Source of the DNA: Pseudomonadota bacterium
GTDB taxonomy: Bacteria > Pseudomonadota > Gammaproteobacteria > Burkholderiales > Sulfuriferulaceae
NCBI GenBank assembly: GCA_021795395.1
Contig: JAJYPN010000001.1
Span: forward strand, 1 to 64,000
DNA length: 64,000 bases
Direction of reading: 5' to 3'
Made by a program: the position numbers and the translations under genes. Below the pieces are notes generated by a model. The model did no database searches, was not told the origin of the DNA, and worked only from the letters and a program-made list of their open reading frames with translations. Shown here in pieces: positions 28,397 through 37,835 of the stretch (positions are counted from its first letter, which is position 1; every line of letters starts with the position of its first letter).

Positions 28397-28960
28397 ATGA
28401 TCCGGACTGCCCTTGTACCTCTATTTTTCGCCGTTGTTCTCCTTTTTTCCCTGTCCACGCTCGCCGCATCCAGTACGGAATTACAGGAAATCGATCGTTT
28501 ATATCAACATACCCAGTATGCTGCAGCGCTCGACCGCATCGATGCCTATCTTGCTAAAAAACCTAACGATGCGCAAGCCCGTTTTCTCAAGGGCCTGATT
28601 TTGACGGGTCAGAAAAAGACTGCCGAGGCCATGGATATTTTTACCAGTCTGAACGAAGATTTTCCCGAATTGCCCGAGCCGTATAATAACCTTGCCGTGC
28701 TTTATGCCGCGCAAGGACATTACCGCATGGCGCAACGCGCACTGGAGACCGCGGTTCGCATCAATCCGAATTATGCGGTAGCCGAAGAGAATTTGGGCGA
28801 TATTTACGCTAAAATGGCAGGCATCGCTTATAGCAAGGTCATAAAGCTGGACAATAAAAACACTACCGCGTCCGCCAAGCTGGCTCTGATCAAGCAAATA
28901 TTCGTTCCGCGTCCCGTGCCCGTCATGGAAGACAAACTTAACGAAAAACCGGCTGAGTGA
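28397..28960 (+). CDS. Periplasmic tetratricopeptide repeat protein
   Basis: The protein has 187 residues. A signal peptide (TALVPLFFAVVLLFSLSTLAA) is followed by at least three TPR units (AALDRIDAYLAKKPNDAQAR, EAMDIFTSLNEDFPELPEPY and AQRALETAVRINPNYAVAEE). TPRs hold protein partners, and the partner here is unknown. It lies 57 bases before ppiB on the same strand, and the ppiB-lpxH pair follows. Confidence 0.85.
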   Translation: MIRTALVPLFFAVVLLFSLSTLAASSTELQEIDRLYQHTQYAAALDRIDAYLAKKPNDAQARFLKGLILTGQKKTAEAMDIFTSLNEDFPELPEPYNNLAVLYAAQGHYRMAQRALETAVRINPNYAVAEENLGDIYAKMAGIAYSKVIKLDNKNTTASAKLALIKQIFVPRPVPVMEDKLNEKPAE

Positions 28961-29017
28961 GATTGCCGGAACGGCAGTTGCCAATCATTAACCTTATTAA
29001 AAACAGGAATCCATATC

Positions 29018-29509
29018 ATGGTCAAACTTCATACCAATTTCGGCACCATCACTCTCGAACTGAATGCGGAAAAGGCACCTAAAACAGTAGCCAATTTTCT
29101 CGATTACGTAAACGGCGGTTTTTACGACAACACCATCTTTCATCGCGTGATTGACGGTTTCATGATACAGGGCGGCGGTTTCGAACCCGGCATGAAACAA
29201 AAAGCCACCAATGCCCAGATCGAAAACGAGGCAGCCAACGGACTCACAAACGATGCCTATACCGTGGCGATGGCGCGTACCCCCGACCCACACTCCGCTT
29301 CATCCCAGTTTTTCATCAATGTGAAGAACAACGCGTTTCTGAACTTTACCGCCCCCAATTCCCAGGGTTACGGCTATTGCGTATTCGGCAAGGTAGTGGA
29401 AGGGCAAGATGTTATCGACCAGATTCGCCGGGTTAAAACCGGTAACAAAGCCGGTCATCAGGACGTACCCGTCGAAGACGTAATGATCGAGCGCGCCGAG
29501 GTGGTTTAG
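29018..29509 (+). CDS. ppiB: Cyclophilin-type peptidyl-prolyl isomerase
   Basis: This cytosolic cyclophilin turns proline peptide bonds between cis and trans. The 163-residue protein contains [20 protein letters not shown] with the catalytic Arg, and later the [13 protein letters not shown] strand. There is no signal peptide, which favours the PpiB form over periplasmic PpiA. Its TAG stop shares one base with the GTG start of lpxH. Confidence 0.95.
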   Translation: MVKLHTNFGTITLELNAEKAPKTVANFLDYVNGGFYDNTIFHRVIDGFMIQGGGFEPGMKQKATNAQIENEAANGLTNDAYTVAMARTPDPHSASSQFFINVKNNAFLNFTAPNSQGYGYCVFGKVVEGQDVIDQIRRVKTGNKAGHQDVPVEDVMIERAEVV

Positions 29510-30276
29510 TGCCCGTATCGCCGCACAGCCTTTTTGTTGCCGACCTGCATCTTTGCGACAGCCGGCCCGAAACCAGCCGGCTGTTTATCGACTTTCTGAC
29601 GCGGACCGCTTCCTACGCCGACAGCCTGTACATTTTGGGCGATTTGTTCGAATATTGGCTGGGCGACGATACCCTGAACGTTCCCTTGCACCGCCAGATT
29701 GCGGCAGCGCTAAACGATCTGGCCGGCACCGGTACCAACGTGTATTTCATGCACGGCAATCGTGACTTTCTCATCGCCGGTCAATTTGCCCGCAGTTGCC
29801 GAGCCAGACTGCTGAACGACCCGACATTGGTCGATTTATACGGCACCTCCAGTCTGCTCATGCATGGCGATACCTTGTGTACGGACGATGTCGAGTATTT
29901 GAATTTCCGCAACCAGGTCCGAAACCCCGATTGGCAAAAGCAATTTCTATCGCAACCCTTGCCTGCGCGCACCGCGCTTGCCGAGCAGGCGCGAAACCGC
30001 AGCGAATCGGCGAAACAGGAAAAAGCCGCCGCCATTATGGATGTCAACGAAGCTACCGTCGTCGAGACCTTGCGGCAATACGGCTATCCGAGATTGATCC
30101 ACGGCCATACGCACCGTCCAGCGCGGCACAACGTTACGCTCGACCAACGCATCTGCGAACGCTGGGTTTTGCCGGATTGGTATCAGGGGGGAGGCTATCT
30201 GCACTGCAGCGCAAACGGTTGCGAATTGATCAATCTGGCAGCGTCCTCTGATCCGGCCGGTATCGGGACGACCTGA
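29509..30276 (+). CDS. lpxH: UDP-2,3-diacylglucosamine diphosphatase
   Basis: LpxH makes lipid X in lipid A synthesis at the inner membrane face. It is a calcineurin-like phosphoesterase with the metal motifs in order: FVADLHL (DxH), YILGDLFEYWLGDD (GD), FMHGNRDFL (GNxD) and LIHGHTHRPARH (GHTH). The length of 255 residues is slightly above the E. coli form. It starts at a GTG that overlaps the ppiB stop by one base, so expression is coupled. Confidence 0.95.
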   Translation: MPVSPHSLFVADLHLCDSRPETSRLFIDFLTRTASYADSLYILGDLFEYWLGDDTLNVPLHRQIAAALNDLAGTGTNVYFMHGNRDFLIAGQFARSCRARLLNDPTLVDLYGTSSLLMHGDTLCTDDVEYLNFRNQVRNPDWQKQFLSQPLPARTALAEQARNRSESAKQEKAAAIMDVNEATVVETLRQYGYPRLIHGHTHRPARHNVTLDQRICERWVLPDWYQGGGYLHCSANGCELINLAASSDPAGIGTT

Positions 30277-30289
30277 CTTTTTTTACCGG

Positions 30290-30979
30290 CTAGCTGTGTT
30301 TTTTATTCAGTTCCACTCCCAGTTGTTTGAGCTTGCGATATAGATGCGTGCGTTCCACGCCCGCATATTCGGCGACACGCGTCATATTACCGTCAGTTTG
30401 AACGATCAGGCGCTCGAAATAATGACGCTCGAAAATGTCCCGCGCTTCGCGCAGGGGCAAATCGAGAGTAAAACCGAGATTTTCAGTTCCATGCAATGCC
30501 GTTGCCGGGCTTGATATTTCTGTATGATCAATCTCGCGCACTTCCGTCTCCACCGATTGCGATACCGGATTCTTTTCCGTGGTTGCGGTAGCTGCTACAG
30601 GTTGAATATGTGTATGCAATAAACCTTGCGCCACGCTATCGAGCAGTTTTTTCAGAGCGATGGGTTTTTCCAGAAAACCGATCGCCCCTATGCGTATCGC
30701 TTCCACCGCTGTATCGATCGTGCCGTGTCCAGACATCATGACGACCGGCATCGTCAACAGACCGCCGTTCAACCACTCCTTCAGCAGACTGATGCCGTCC
30801 GTGTCCGGCATCCAGATATCCAGCAGCACCAGATCCGGACGTGTACGCAAACGATATTCACGGGCCGCCGCCGCGTTTTCCGCCAGCGTGACATCGTAGC
30901 CTTCGTCCATCAGGATTTCCGATAAGAGTTCACGAATGCCGATTTCGTCATCCACCACCAGAATTTCTCTGCTCATCAT
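30290..30979 (-). CDS. Response regulator, receiver plus Fis-type HTH, no AAA+ domain
   Basis: The receiver domain fills about residues 1-130, with the acidic pair in ILVVDDE, phospho-acceptor Asp in LVLLDIWMPDTDG and Lys in GFLEKPIALKK. A low-complexity linker follows. A Fis-like helix-turn-helix ends the protein (TDGNMTRVAEYAGVERTHLYRKLKQ). Its place beside an NtrY-like kinase and its receiver suggest an NtrX relative, but the sigma-54 AAA+ domain is absent, so it cannot be a classic enhancer-binding activator. Its ATG overlaps the kinase stop (ATGA). Confidence 0.88.
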   Translation of the reverse strand: MMSREILVVDDEIGIRELLSEILMDEGYDVTLAENAAAAREYRLRTRPDLVLLDIWMPDTDGISLLKEWLNGGLLTMPVVMMSGHGTIDTAVEAIRIGAIGFLEKPIALKKLLDSVAQGLLHTHIQPVAATATTEKNPVSQSVETEVREIDHTEISSPATALHGTENLGFTLDLPLREARDIFERHYFERLIVQTDGNMTRVAEYAGVERTHLYRKLKQLGVELNKKHS

Positions 30980-33117
30980 GCCACATGCTCCGTGTGTGTT
31001 ATCTGTCCTGCTGCCGGTAATCGTACACATACTACCACACCACCCGAGGGACGATTTTCCAAAGTAATTGTACCTTGATGTTCTTCAATAATTTTCTTTA
31101 CTATCGCCAGGCCTAGCCCCGTCCCTTTCGGCTTGGTTGTCGCATAGGGTTCGAACAGGCTTTCCATGACATCGTTCGGCAAGCCCGAACCGTTATCGCT
31201 GATCAGCATTTCAACGCCCTGTTCCGTTATTTGTGTGCGTATCTCGATATAAGGATGAGCAATGCCTATCAATGCATCCTGGGCATTTTGCAGCAGATTG
31301 TGTATGACTTGCCGCAACAATTTCGCGTCGCCCATCACCAACGGCAAAGATCCGGACAAAATTGACTTTATGGTATCGTCATGGCCGTATAAATCAAGTA
31401 CTTCTCCTATCAACGCATTCAGATTGACTGGCAGCAAATGCGCTTTGGGGGTTTTGGCGTATTCAGCAAACGCATTGACCATTTCCTTCATTACCGATAC
31501 CTGAGTGACGATCGTCTGGATCGAGCGCCTCAGCGTATCGGCATCCGCGGCGCTTAATTTGTCGGCGAACTTATGTTCGATGCGTTCCGCGGACAATTGT
31601 ATCGGGGTCAACGGATTCTTGATTTCATGCGCCAGCCGGCGCGCTACCTCTCCCCATGCGGCATCGCGCTGTGCCCGCACGAGATGGGTAATATCGTCAA
31701 AAACCAACACATAGCCGCCGTCGATTCCGCGCAGCAGGTTGGTGCCTCGCACCAGCAATATGCGCTTGTTCTGAAAGTCGCGATACGTAATCTGCTGCTG
31801 CCAGACCGCATTGGGCAAATTCTGAAACTGCGTCGCGACAACGTATGCGAAATCGGCGATATAAGCCGCATGCATGGTCCATTGATAGGGTTGCAAACCG
31901 CGCAGCGCATGGGCATTGATGCCGAGTATCTGCTCCGCTGCCGGATTGATGCTGCGCACTCGCAATTGCTCGTCGAAAGCGATCACGCCTGAAGTCAGAT
32001 TGGCGAGCACGGTTTCCAGATAGGCATACGACTTTTCGATTTGGGCGCGGCTATCTTCCGTCGCAGTACGCGCTTCGGCAAGCTGCCGCGTCATGCGATT
32101 GAAGGATTTGGTCAGCATTCCCAGTTCGTCGCGGCTATTGACCGGATGCATCTGGCTGAAATCGCCTTTCGCTACCGCTCGCGTCCCTTTCGCCAGAGCG
32201 CGCAACGGCGCCGCCATCTGCTCACTGATCAAAAAAGCCAGCGCCACCGTAGTCAATAACGTCAACACCATCGCCAGCGTCAGCGTCATACCGTACAGAC
32301 GCTTTAATCCCAGGCGTGACAACGACAGTTCCTGATAATCCTGAAACGCTACGCGTACCGCCTCGGCATCGTCGGCAAGCTTGACCGGCACCGGCTGCAA
32401 AAGTTGAAGAACACGTATATCTTCGGTAAACGACAATAAGTTGACCGGCACGATCACGCGCATATACAACCCCCGTCCCTCGATATTTTCTATACGCGAA
32501 TAGGGCCGTTGCTGGCGGATCTGCAACAGTACGCTATTATCGGGCACCATCAGCGACCAGCCCGAGCGCTCGCTGCTGGAAAAGGATATCAGTCTGCCGT
32601 GTTCGTTAAATAAAGTGGCTTCCTGGATATTATTTTGCTCGCGCAGCAGATTGAGCACGGCGGGATGGCTGGCGGCAGGTTTTTCGGCCAGGGTCTGCGC
32701 CATCGATTCGGCTTTACGTACCAGTTCGTGCTGCAAACTGTCCAGCGCCACCTGGCCGAGATTCAGGCCGCTCTCCAGCGCGCGGTCTACGCGCACGTCA
32801 AACCAGGATTCGATGCTTTTGGACAAAAACTGCACCGATACCGCGTACACCACCGTGCCCGGCAGCAAGGCCATCAGGCCGAATACAAGAATCAGACGGA
32901 AAGTAAGCTTGGCGCCGAATACGCCGGCCTGCATCTTGTGCCGCAACTGGACGACCTGATAGCCGACCAGCAGAACCATCGCCGCAACCAGCGTGCCTGT
33001 CGCCCCCAGCAGCCAGGGAAAATCATGTGCGAACAGGTCGGTATTGGCGCTGGCGCTGGAGAGCAGATAAACGAGCCCCGTACCGACGATGAAACTCAGC
33101 AGTACCAGATATTTCAC
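30976..33117 (-). CDS. NtrY-like sensor histidine kinase
   Basis: This membrane-bound sensor kinase has several N-terminal membrane helices, an extracytoplasmic sensing part of about 150 residues, a HAMP linker (MAAPLRALAKGTRAVAKGDF), a PAS domain (GVIAFDEQLRVRSINPAAEQ), HisKA with RRLAHEIKNPLTPIQLSAERI and an ATPase domain (LLQNAQDAL, DNGSGLP, GTGLGLAIVKK). I prefer the GTG at 33117, whose GTGA overlaps the DUF4390 stop, over the ATG at 33159. It signals to the adjacent receiver-Fis regulator. Confidence 0.9.
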   Translation of the reverse strand: MKYLVLLSFIVGTGLVYLLSSASANTDLFAHDFPWLLGATGTLVAAMVLLVGYQVVQLRHKMQAGVFGAKLTFRLILVFGLMALLPGTVVYAVSVQFLSKSIESWFDVRVDRALESGLNLGQVALDSLQHELVRKAESMAQTLAEKPAASHPAVLNLLREQNNIQEATLFNEHGRLISFSSSERSGWSLMVPDNSVLLQIRQQRPYSRIENIEGRGLYMRVIVPVNLLSFTEDIRVLQLLQPVPVKLADDAEAVRVAFQDYQELSLSRLGLKRLYGMTLTLAMVLTLLTTVALAFLISEQMAAPLRALAKGTRAVAKGDFSQMHPVNSRDELGMLTKSFNRMTRQLAEARTATEDSRAQIEKSYAYLETVLANLTSGVIAFDEQLRVRSINPAAEQILGINAHALRGLQPYQWTMHAAYIADFAYVVATQFQNLPNAVWQQQITYRDFQNKRILLVRGTNLLRGIDGGYVLVFDDITHLVRAQRDAAWGEVARRLAHEIKNPLTPIQLSAERIEHKFADKLSAADADTLRRSIQTIVTQVSVMKEMVNAFAEYAKTPKAHLLPVNLNALIGEVLDLYGHDDTIKSILSGSLPLVMGDAKLLRQVIHNLLQNAQDALIGIAHPYIEIRTQITEQGVEMLISDNGSGLPNDVMESLFEPYATTKPKGTGLGLAIVKKIIEEHQGTITLENRPSGGVVVCVRLPAAGQITHTEHVA

Positions 33118-33680
33118 AGGGTCATCATCCACACCAGCGGCGTTGAATCCAGCTCCCATCTGCCGGTGGCAATTGCATTGATTTGCAAAGGCTTGGGTAA
33201 TTCGGACGTATCCAGTCGCATACTCAAGGTAGCCTGATACAATTCGTGCCTGGTCAGGCGATCGCGCGCAATCACCGGCCAGTCGTCGATTTCGCCCAGT
33301 TTTGACAATGCTTCTGCAAGCGTATCGAAACCGCGCGCATGAATGTTTACGCCGGAAACCAGATACTGCTGCAATAACGCATTATACGATAGCCGCGTCA
33401 CCCGGCTGATATGGGCAAAGTCTTCATTCCACCAGTACCAGCGCGGATGGGAAAAATCGAAATCGGTAATAAAATATAAGGAAACGCCGTTTTTGAGGGC
33501 TTCTTCCAGTATCGGGCTCAAGGTTACATCCAGCCTGGCATTCAGATAATACACTTCGTCGATTTGTTTCAACTCGGCCGATTTGATTTGTATGCCGGCA
33601 GTTGCCGCAAATACGGGCATACATAAGCCTAGCCACAGCAATACTCCCCACCAAAATTTATTTTTTTTCAAGTAAGGCAT
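33114..33680 (-). CDS. DUF4390 protein
   Basis: This is a predicted exported protein of 188 residues. It begins with a signal sequence (WWGVLLWLGLCMPVFA), then a beta-rich domain with FSHPRWYWWNEDFAHISRVTRLSYN. The function is unknown. It sits between rsmB, which it overlaps by 23 bases, and the NtrY-like kinase, which it overlaps by 4. This order is common in betaproteobacteria and suggests that it serves the kinase. I start at MPYLKK; the longer track start adds four residues. Confidence 0.85.
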   Translation of the reverse strand: MPYLKKNKFWWGVLLWLGLCMPVFAATAGIQIKSAELKQIDEVYYLNARLDVTLSPILEEALKNGVSLYFITDFDFSHPRWYWWNEDFAHISRVTRLSYNALLQQYLVSGVNIHARGFDTLAEALSKLGEIDDWPVIARDRLTRHELYQATLSMRLDTSELPKPLQINAIATGRWELDSTPLVWMMTL

Positions 33681-34929
33681 AAAAAAAACCATCGTGATTT
33701 TCGTTCGGCAACAATTGCCCGGCTGTCATCCCTTCTCCATGCAACGGTATTTGCCGCGCATTAGCATGCTTGGCTAAAAATGCATGGATACGATCCTGAT
33801 TTTCTTTTGGAAAGATCGAGCACGTTACATAAAGCAATTTACCACCCACAGCCAAACATCGCCAGAGTTCACTCAAAATTAGCGTTTGTTGTGTCGCAAA
33901 TCGGTCAATATCGTCGGCTCGGCGCAACCACTTGATATCGGGATGGCGGCGAACGACGCCCGAAGCCGAACACGGCACGTCGGCCAGAATCCGATCGAAT
34001 GGAATACCGTCCCACCAACTGTTCGCGTTTCCGGCATCGCCCAACTTCAATTCCGCATTCAAACCGAGACGCAACAGATTGTCGCATACGCGTTGCAAAC
34101 GTAGCGCATCGCTGTCCAGAGCAGTCAAATCCACCTCGGCCCGTTCCAGGATATGGCCGGTTTTTCCGCCGGGCGCCGCGCACGCATCAAGCACCCGTTG
34201 TCCGTGACGGACATCGAGCAACTCTGCCGCCAACTGAGCCCCTGCATCCTGGACTGACACCCGACCCTGAACAAATCCTGGCAGTCTGGTCACCGATACC
34301 GGCTGCGCCAATCGCACGGCTCGCGGACCGATTTGCTGCGCCGCGATTCCTGCCTCCTGCAACAGCGCCAGATATGCGGCGACTTCGCCCTGTCGCGCAT
34401 TGACGCGCAAGGTCATGGGCGGATGGCGGTTCCCTGCCGTCAGGATGTCTTGCCATTGCTCCGGATAGGCACGTACCGCCGCGTCTATCCACCATTGCGG
34501 ATAATTCCATACCACAACCGGATCGGCGGGTGACGGATCGGGGCGATCCTGCCGCAGATAACTGCGCAATACCGCATTGGTCAAACCTCGCGCCCATGGG
34601 CGTATGGCGGCGGCGCTCTCGACCGATTCATTGACTATCGTATGCGCTGCTTGCGGATGTGTGCGCAATTGACGCAGGGCGACCGCCAATAACGAGGCGA
34701 TCAAGCCATCGTTCAACGGCTTGCTGAGGAGATCGTCGCGCAGGGCGGCGAGCGTGCCATATTCGCGCAGTACGCCATAACACATATCCTGCACGGCGGC
34801 CTGTCCCGCAGACGGCTGTAACGCCAGCACGCGATTCAGATTCTGTCCCTTGTGCACGACATCGTCGATCGCTTGCGCTGCGCGTTTCAATAATTGCCGC
34901 AGAGGAGGTTGCAATACCGGTTCTTGCAT
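33658..34929 (-). CDS. rsmB: 16S rRNA (cytosine(967)-C5)-methyltransferase
   Basis: RsmB methylates C967 of 16S rRNA. The N-terminal NusB-like RNA-binding domain covers about residues 1-140 (PSAGQAAVQDMCYGVLREYG, then HTIVNESVESA). The Rossmann catalytic part has VLDACAAPGGKTGHIL (SAM binding), ADVPCSASGVVRRHPDIKW (TCx/PC catalytic Cys) and the second Cys in LLYVTCSIFPKENQ. The length of 423 residues is normal. It heads the unit rsmB-DUF4390-kinase-regulator. Confidence 0.96.
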   Translation of the reverse strand: MQEPVLQPPLRQLLKRAAQAIDDVVHKGQNLNRVLALQPSAGQAAVQDMCYGVLREYGTLAALRDDLLSKPLNDGLIASLLAVALRQLRTHPQAAHTIVNESVESAAAIRPWARGLTNAVLRSYLRQDRPDPSPADPVVVWNYPQWWIDAAVRAYPEQWQDILTAGNRHPPMTLRVNARQGEVAAYLALLQEAGIAAQQIGPRAVRLAQPVSVTRLPGFVQGRVSVQDAGAQLAAELLDVRHGQRVLDACAAPGGKTGHILERAEVDLTALDSDALRLQRVCDNLLRLGLNAELKLGDAGNANSWWDGIPFDRILADVPCSASGVVRRHPDIKWLRRADDIDRFATQQTLILSELWRCLAVGGKLLYVTCSIFPKENQDRIHAFLAKHANARQIPLHGEGMTAGQLLPNENHDGFFYALLEKK

Positions 34930-34951
34930 ACGCTGTCTATTTAACTTTATT

Positions 34952-35632
34952 TTAATGTGTATAAACGGCCATTAGCCATCTGATCAGACCCAGAACGCCG
35001 AAACCTGCCACCAGCAATCCGGCGATGCGACGCACCAGCACACTGCGCGTCAAATGCTGTAGCCGTTTGGCCAGCAAGCCCATCGCCAGCAGATTGGGCA
35101 GCGTTCCCGCACCGAACGCCAGCATCAGCAAGGCGCCGTGGGCCGCGCTGCCGGTCGCCAGCGCCGAGATCAATACCGAATATACCAGCCCGCACGGCAG
35201 CCAGCCCCATATCATCCCGACCAATACGGCTTGCGGCGCATTGCGCACCGGCATCCGCCGCTTCATCAACGGCTGCAATCCCGCCCACACGCCGCTGCCT
35301 AGACGTTCCAGCACCAATACCGCTCGCGACAATCCGGCCAGATACAGTCCAAGCAATATCAGCATGATATTGGCAAACAGATACAGGCCGCGCGACACCG
35401 GCAAAAAATGGTTCAGCAGCAAGGTGCTCGCGCCCACCGCGCCGGCGATCGCGCCGGCCAGTGCGTAGCTCAGCACGCGACCGCCATTGTAACCCAGCAA
35501 CATCGCCAGATCCGGTTTGGTATTGGGCGTGGCGAACGACAGCGCGGTCACGATACCGCCGCACATGCCCACGCAATGCACGCCGCCCAGCAGACCGACC
35601 AGAAACGCCGACAAGATGCTTAATTCAGGCAT
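34952..35632 (-). CDS. Sulfite exporter TauE/SafE family (DsbD_2-like) membrane protein
   Basis: The protein has 226 residues and about six membrane helices, including the motif GLLGGVHCVGMCGGIVTAL in helix 1 and MIWGWLPCGLVYSVL in the middle. The paired HCxGMCGG and PCG motifs are typical of this group, which is often linked to metal handling for cytochrome oxidase. Cys, His and Met in the motif could bind copper. That role is an inference. Its start overlaps the AmpG-like gene by 8 bases. Confidence 0.85.
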   Translation of the reverse strand: MPELSILSAFLVGLLGGVHCVGMCGGIVTALSFATPNTKPDLAMLLGYNGGRVLSYALAGAIAGAVGASTLLLNHFLPVSRGLYLFANIMLILLGLYLAGLSRAVLVLERLGSGVWAGLQPLMKRRMPVRNAPQAVLVGMIWGWLPCGLVYSVLISALATGSAAHGALLMLAFGAGTLPNLLAMGLLAKRLQHLTRSVLVRRIAGLLVAGFGVLGLIRWLMAVYTH

Positions 35633-37043
35633 GGTTTACCCCATTTGGCTGGCGCAGGCGTCCAGCCAGCCAGACCAGACCGATCACTGGCACACCGAGC
35701 GAAGCGGTAGCGGTAAAAAAATCGGCGTAACCGTAGGCATCGACAAAATCGCCGGAAAAACCGGCGAGAAATTTGGGCAGCAACAACATGACCGAACTGA
35801 ACAGCGCATATTGCGTGGCGGAATAGGCACTGTTGGTCAGGCCGGAAAGATAGGCGACGAAAGCGCTCGACGCCAGCCCGGAAGCCAGGTTATCCGCCGA
35901 AACGGTACCGATCAGCGCCGGCAGATCGTGCCCCAGTCCGGCAAGACGTACGAACAGCAGATTCGTGGCTGCGGACAGCACCGCTCCAAGCATCAAACTA
36001 CGCATCACGCCCATCCTCGCCGTCAATAGGCCGCCTAATGCTGCCCCGGCTATGGTCATCGCCACTCCATAGATTTTGGACACGGTAGCGACTTCGACTT
36101 TGGTATATCCCATGTCCACGTAAAACGAATTGCTCATCACGCCCATGACGATATCCGAAATCCGGTAAGTCGCGATCAGCGCCAAAATCAGCGCCGCCTG
36201 CCAGCCGAAACGGCGAGCGAAATCCATAAAAGGACTCAGAATTGCATTGTACAGCCATGCGGACGCCGCCAGCTTTCGCCCGCGCAAGCCTTTGCCGGAC
36301 AACCATGCATGAACTTCCGTCGCTTCCTGCGCCGCAACCGGATTCGGCGACCAGGCGGGTTCGCGGGTCAGCAAGGTAGTCGCGATGCCGACCAGCATAC
36401 AGCCTGCCATCGCCAGATACGCGACATGCCACGATCTGAAATCGTAATCATGCGGCGTATTGTCCACCGAAGACGCGATCCAGAGTACGCCCGCTCCGGC
36501 GGCAATCATCGCAAAACGATAGCCCGCCTGATACGTCGCCGCCATGGCGCCCTGTTTATCCTGCTCGATGGCTTCGATGCGGTAAGCGTCCAGCGCGGTA
36601 TCCTGCGTCGCCGAAGCCAACGCCAAAGCCAGGGCAAATACGATCATGGATCGAAAATCGGCAGCAGGGTCGGTATTCGCCATGCCGACGAGGGCGGCGA
36701 TAATACCGATCTGTGCAAATAACAGCCACGCCCGGCGGCGTCCCAAAAACCGGGTCAGCAGCGGCAGAGGCAGGCGGTCGACCAGCGGCGCCCACAGCCA
36801 TTTGACGCCGTACGCCAATCCGATCCACGACATATGGCCGATAGTCGCACGGGCAACACCGGCCTCGCGCAGCCAGAACGACAGGGTTCCCAGTACCAGC
36901 AACAGCGGCAAACCGGACGAAAATCCGAGAAACAGCATGCCGACCACCCGCGGATCGCGATACACGCGAAATGCCGCCAGCCATGAATGGACGCGATGTT
37001 TTCGAGGCAATCCCGCTGCCGAATTATCCTTCGTTTCAAGCAT
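35625..37043 (-). CDS. ampG: AmpG-like muropeptide permease (MFS)
   Basis: AmpG-type permeases bring anhydro-muropeptides back into the cytoplasm for wall recycling. The 472-residue protein has 12 or more helices with VVGMLFLGFSSGLPLLLVLG and WIGLAYGVKWLWAPLVDRLP in the first helices, which are hallmarks of the family, and ATQDTALDAYRIEAI further on. It overlaps xth and the SafE-like gene by 8 bases each, so the three form one unit. The exact cargo is inferred from the family. Confidence 0.85.
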   Translation of the reverse strand: MLETKDNSAAGLPRKHRVHSWLAAFRVYRDPRVVGMLFLGFSSGLPLLLVLGTLSFWLREAGVARATIGHMSWIGLAYGVKWLWAPLVDRLPLPLLTRFLGRRRAWLLFAQIGIIAALVGMANTDPAADFRSMIVFALALALASATQDTALDAYRIEAIEQDKQGAMAATYQAGYRFAMIAAGAGVLWIASSVDNTPHDYDFRSWHVAYLAMAGCMLVGIATTLLTREPAWSPNPVAAQEATEVHAWLSGKGLRGRKLAASAWLYNAILSPFMDFARRFGWQAALILALIATYRISDIVMGVMSNSFYVDMGYTKVEVATVSKIYGVAMTIAGAALGGLLTARMGVMRSLMLGAVLSAATNLLFVRLAGLGHDLPALIGTVSADNLASGLASSAFVAYLSGLTNSAYSATQYALFSSVMLLLPKFLAGFSGDFVDAYGYADFFTATASLGVPVIGLVWLAGRLRQPNGVNHA

Positions 37044-37812
37044 AATCGTAATCCACGATCAGCGGTGCATGATCGGAAAACCGCTCGTCCTTATACACTG
37101 CCGCCGCGGTGGCGGTATTCGCGACGCCGGGCGTCGCCAATTGATAATCGATACGCCATCCTACATTTTTGGCCCAGGCCTGCCCGCGATTGCTCCACCA
37201 GGTATACGCTTCGGCGGTAGCGACCGGGTAGAGGAAACGATAGACATCGATCCAGGACAGTTCGTCGACGACTTGCGACAGCCACGCGCGTTCGGCAGGA
37301 AGAAAGCCGGAATTTTTCTGGTTGGATTTCCAGTTTTTCAAATCGATTTCCTTGTGCGCGATATTCCAGTCGCCGCAAATCACCACCTCGCGGCCGCACG
37401 CTCTGAGCATCGCCAGATGCGGATAAAATCGCTCCAAAAACGAAAATTTGACCTGTTGCCTGTCTTCGCCGCTGGAACCGGAAGGCAAATACAGCGATAT
37501 CAGGCTCAAATTGCCGAATCGGGCTTCGAGGTAGCGCCCCTCGGCATCGATGTCGGCAATCCCCAGGCCGACGATCACTTCATCCGCCGCTTGCCTGCTG
37601 TATATGCCGACACCGCTATAGCCCTTTTTTTCGGCATAATGAAAATACCCGTGATAACCGGCAGGACGCAACATATCTTCGCGCATATCGCTCATCTGCG
37701 CCTTGATTTCCTGCACGCAAACAAAATCGGCGCCCTGCGATGCCATCCAGTTAAAAAAACCTTTATTCGCCGCCGAGCGGATACCGTTCAGATTGGCAGT
37801 TATAATACGCAT
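37036..37812 (-). CDS. xth: Exodeoxyribonuclease III
   Basis: This AP endonuclease/3' exonuclease of base excision repair is a 258-residue EEP-fold protein. Its motifs are MRIITANLNGIRSA, FVCVQEIKAQ (catalytic Glu), GYSGVGIYSR, VICGDWNIAHKEIDLKN (Asp and Asn), WWSNRGQAW-type strand and FSDHAPLIVDYD (catalytic Asp-His). The length matches bacterial ExoIII. It is divergent from pyrE with 23 bases between the starts. Confidence 0.95.
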   Translation of the reverse strand: MRIITANLNGIRSAANKGFFNWMASQGADFVCVQEIKAQMSDMREDMLRPAGYHGYFHYAEKKGYSGVGIYSRQAADEVIVGLGIADIDAEGRYLEARFGNLSLISLYLPSGSSGEDRQQVKFSFLERFYPHLAMLRACGREVVICGDWNIAHKEIDLKNWKSNQKNSGFLPAERAWLSQVVDELSWIDVYRFLYPVATAEAYTWWSNRGQAWAKNVGWRIDYQLATPGVANTATAAAVYKDERFSDHAPLIVDYDYA

Positions 37813-37835
37813 TTGATTATTTCCACTTTCATGCC

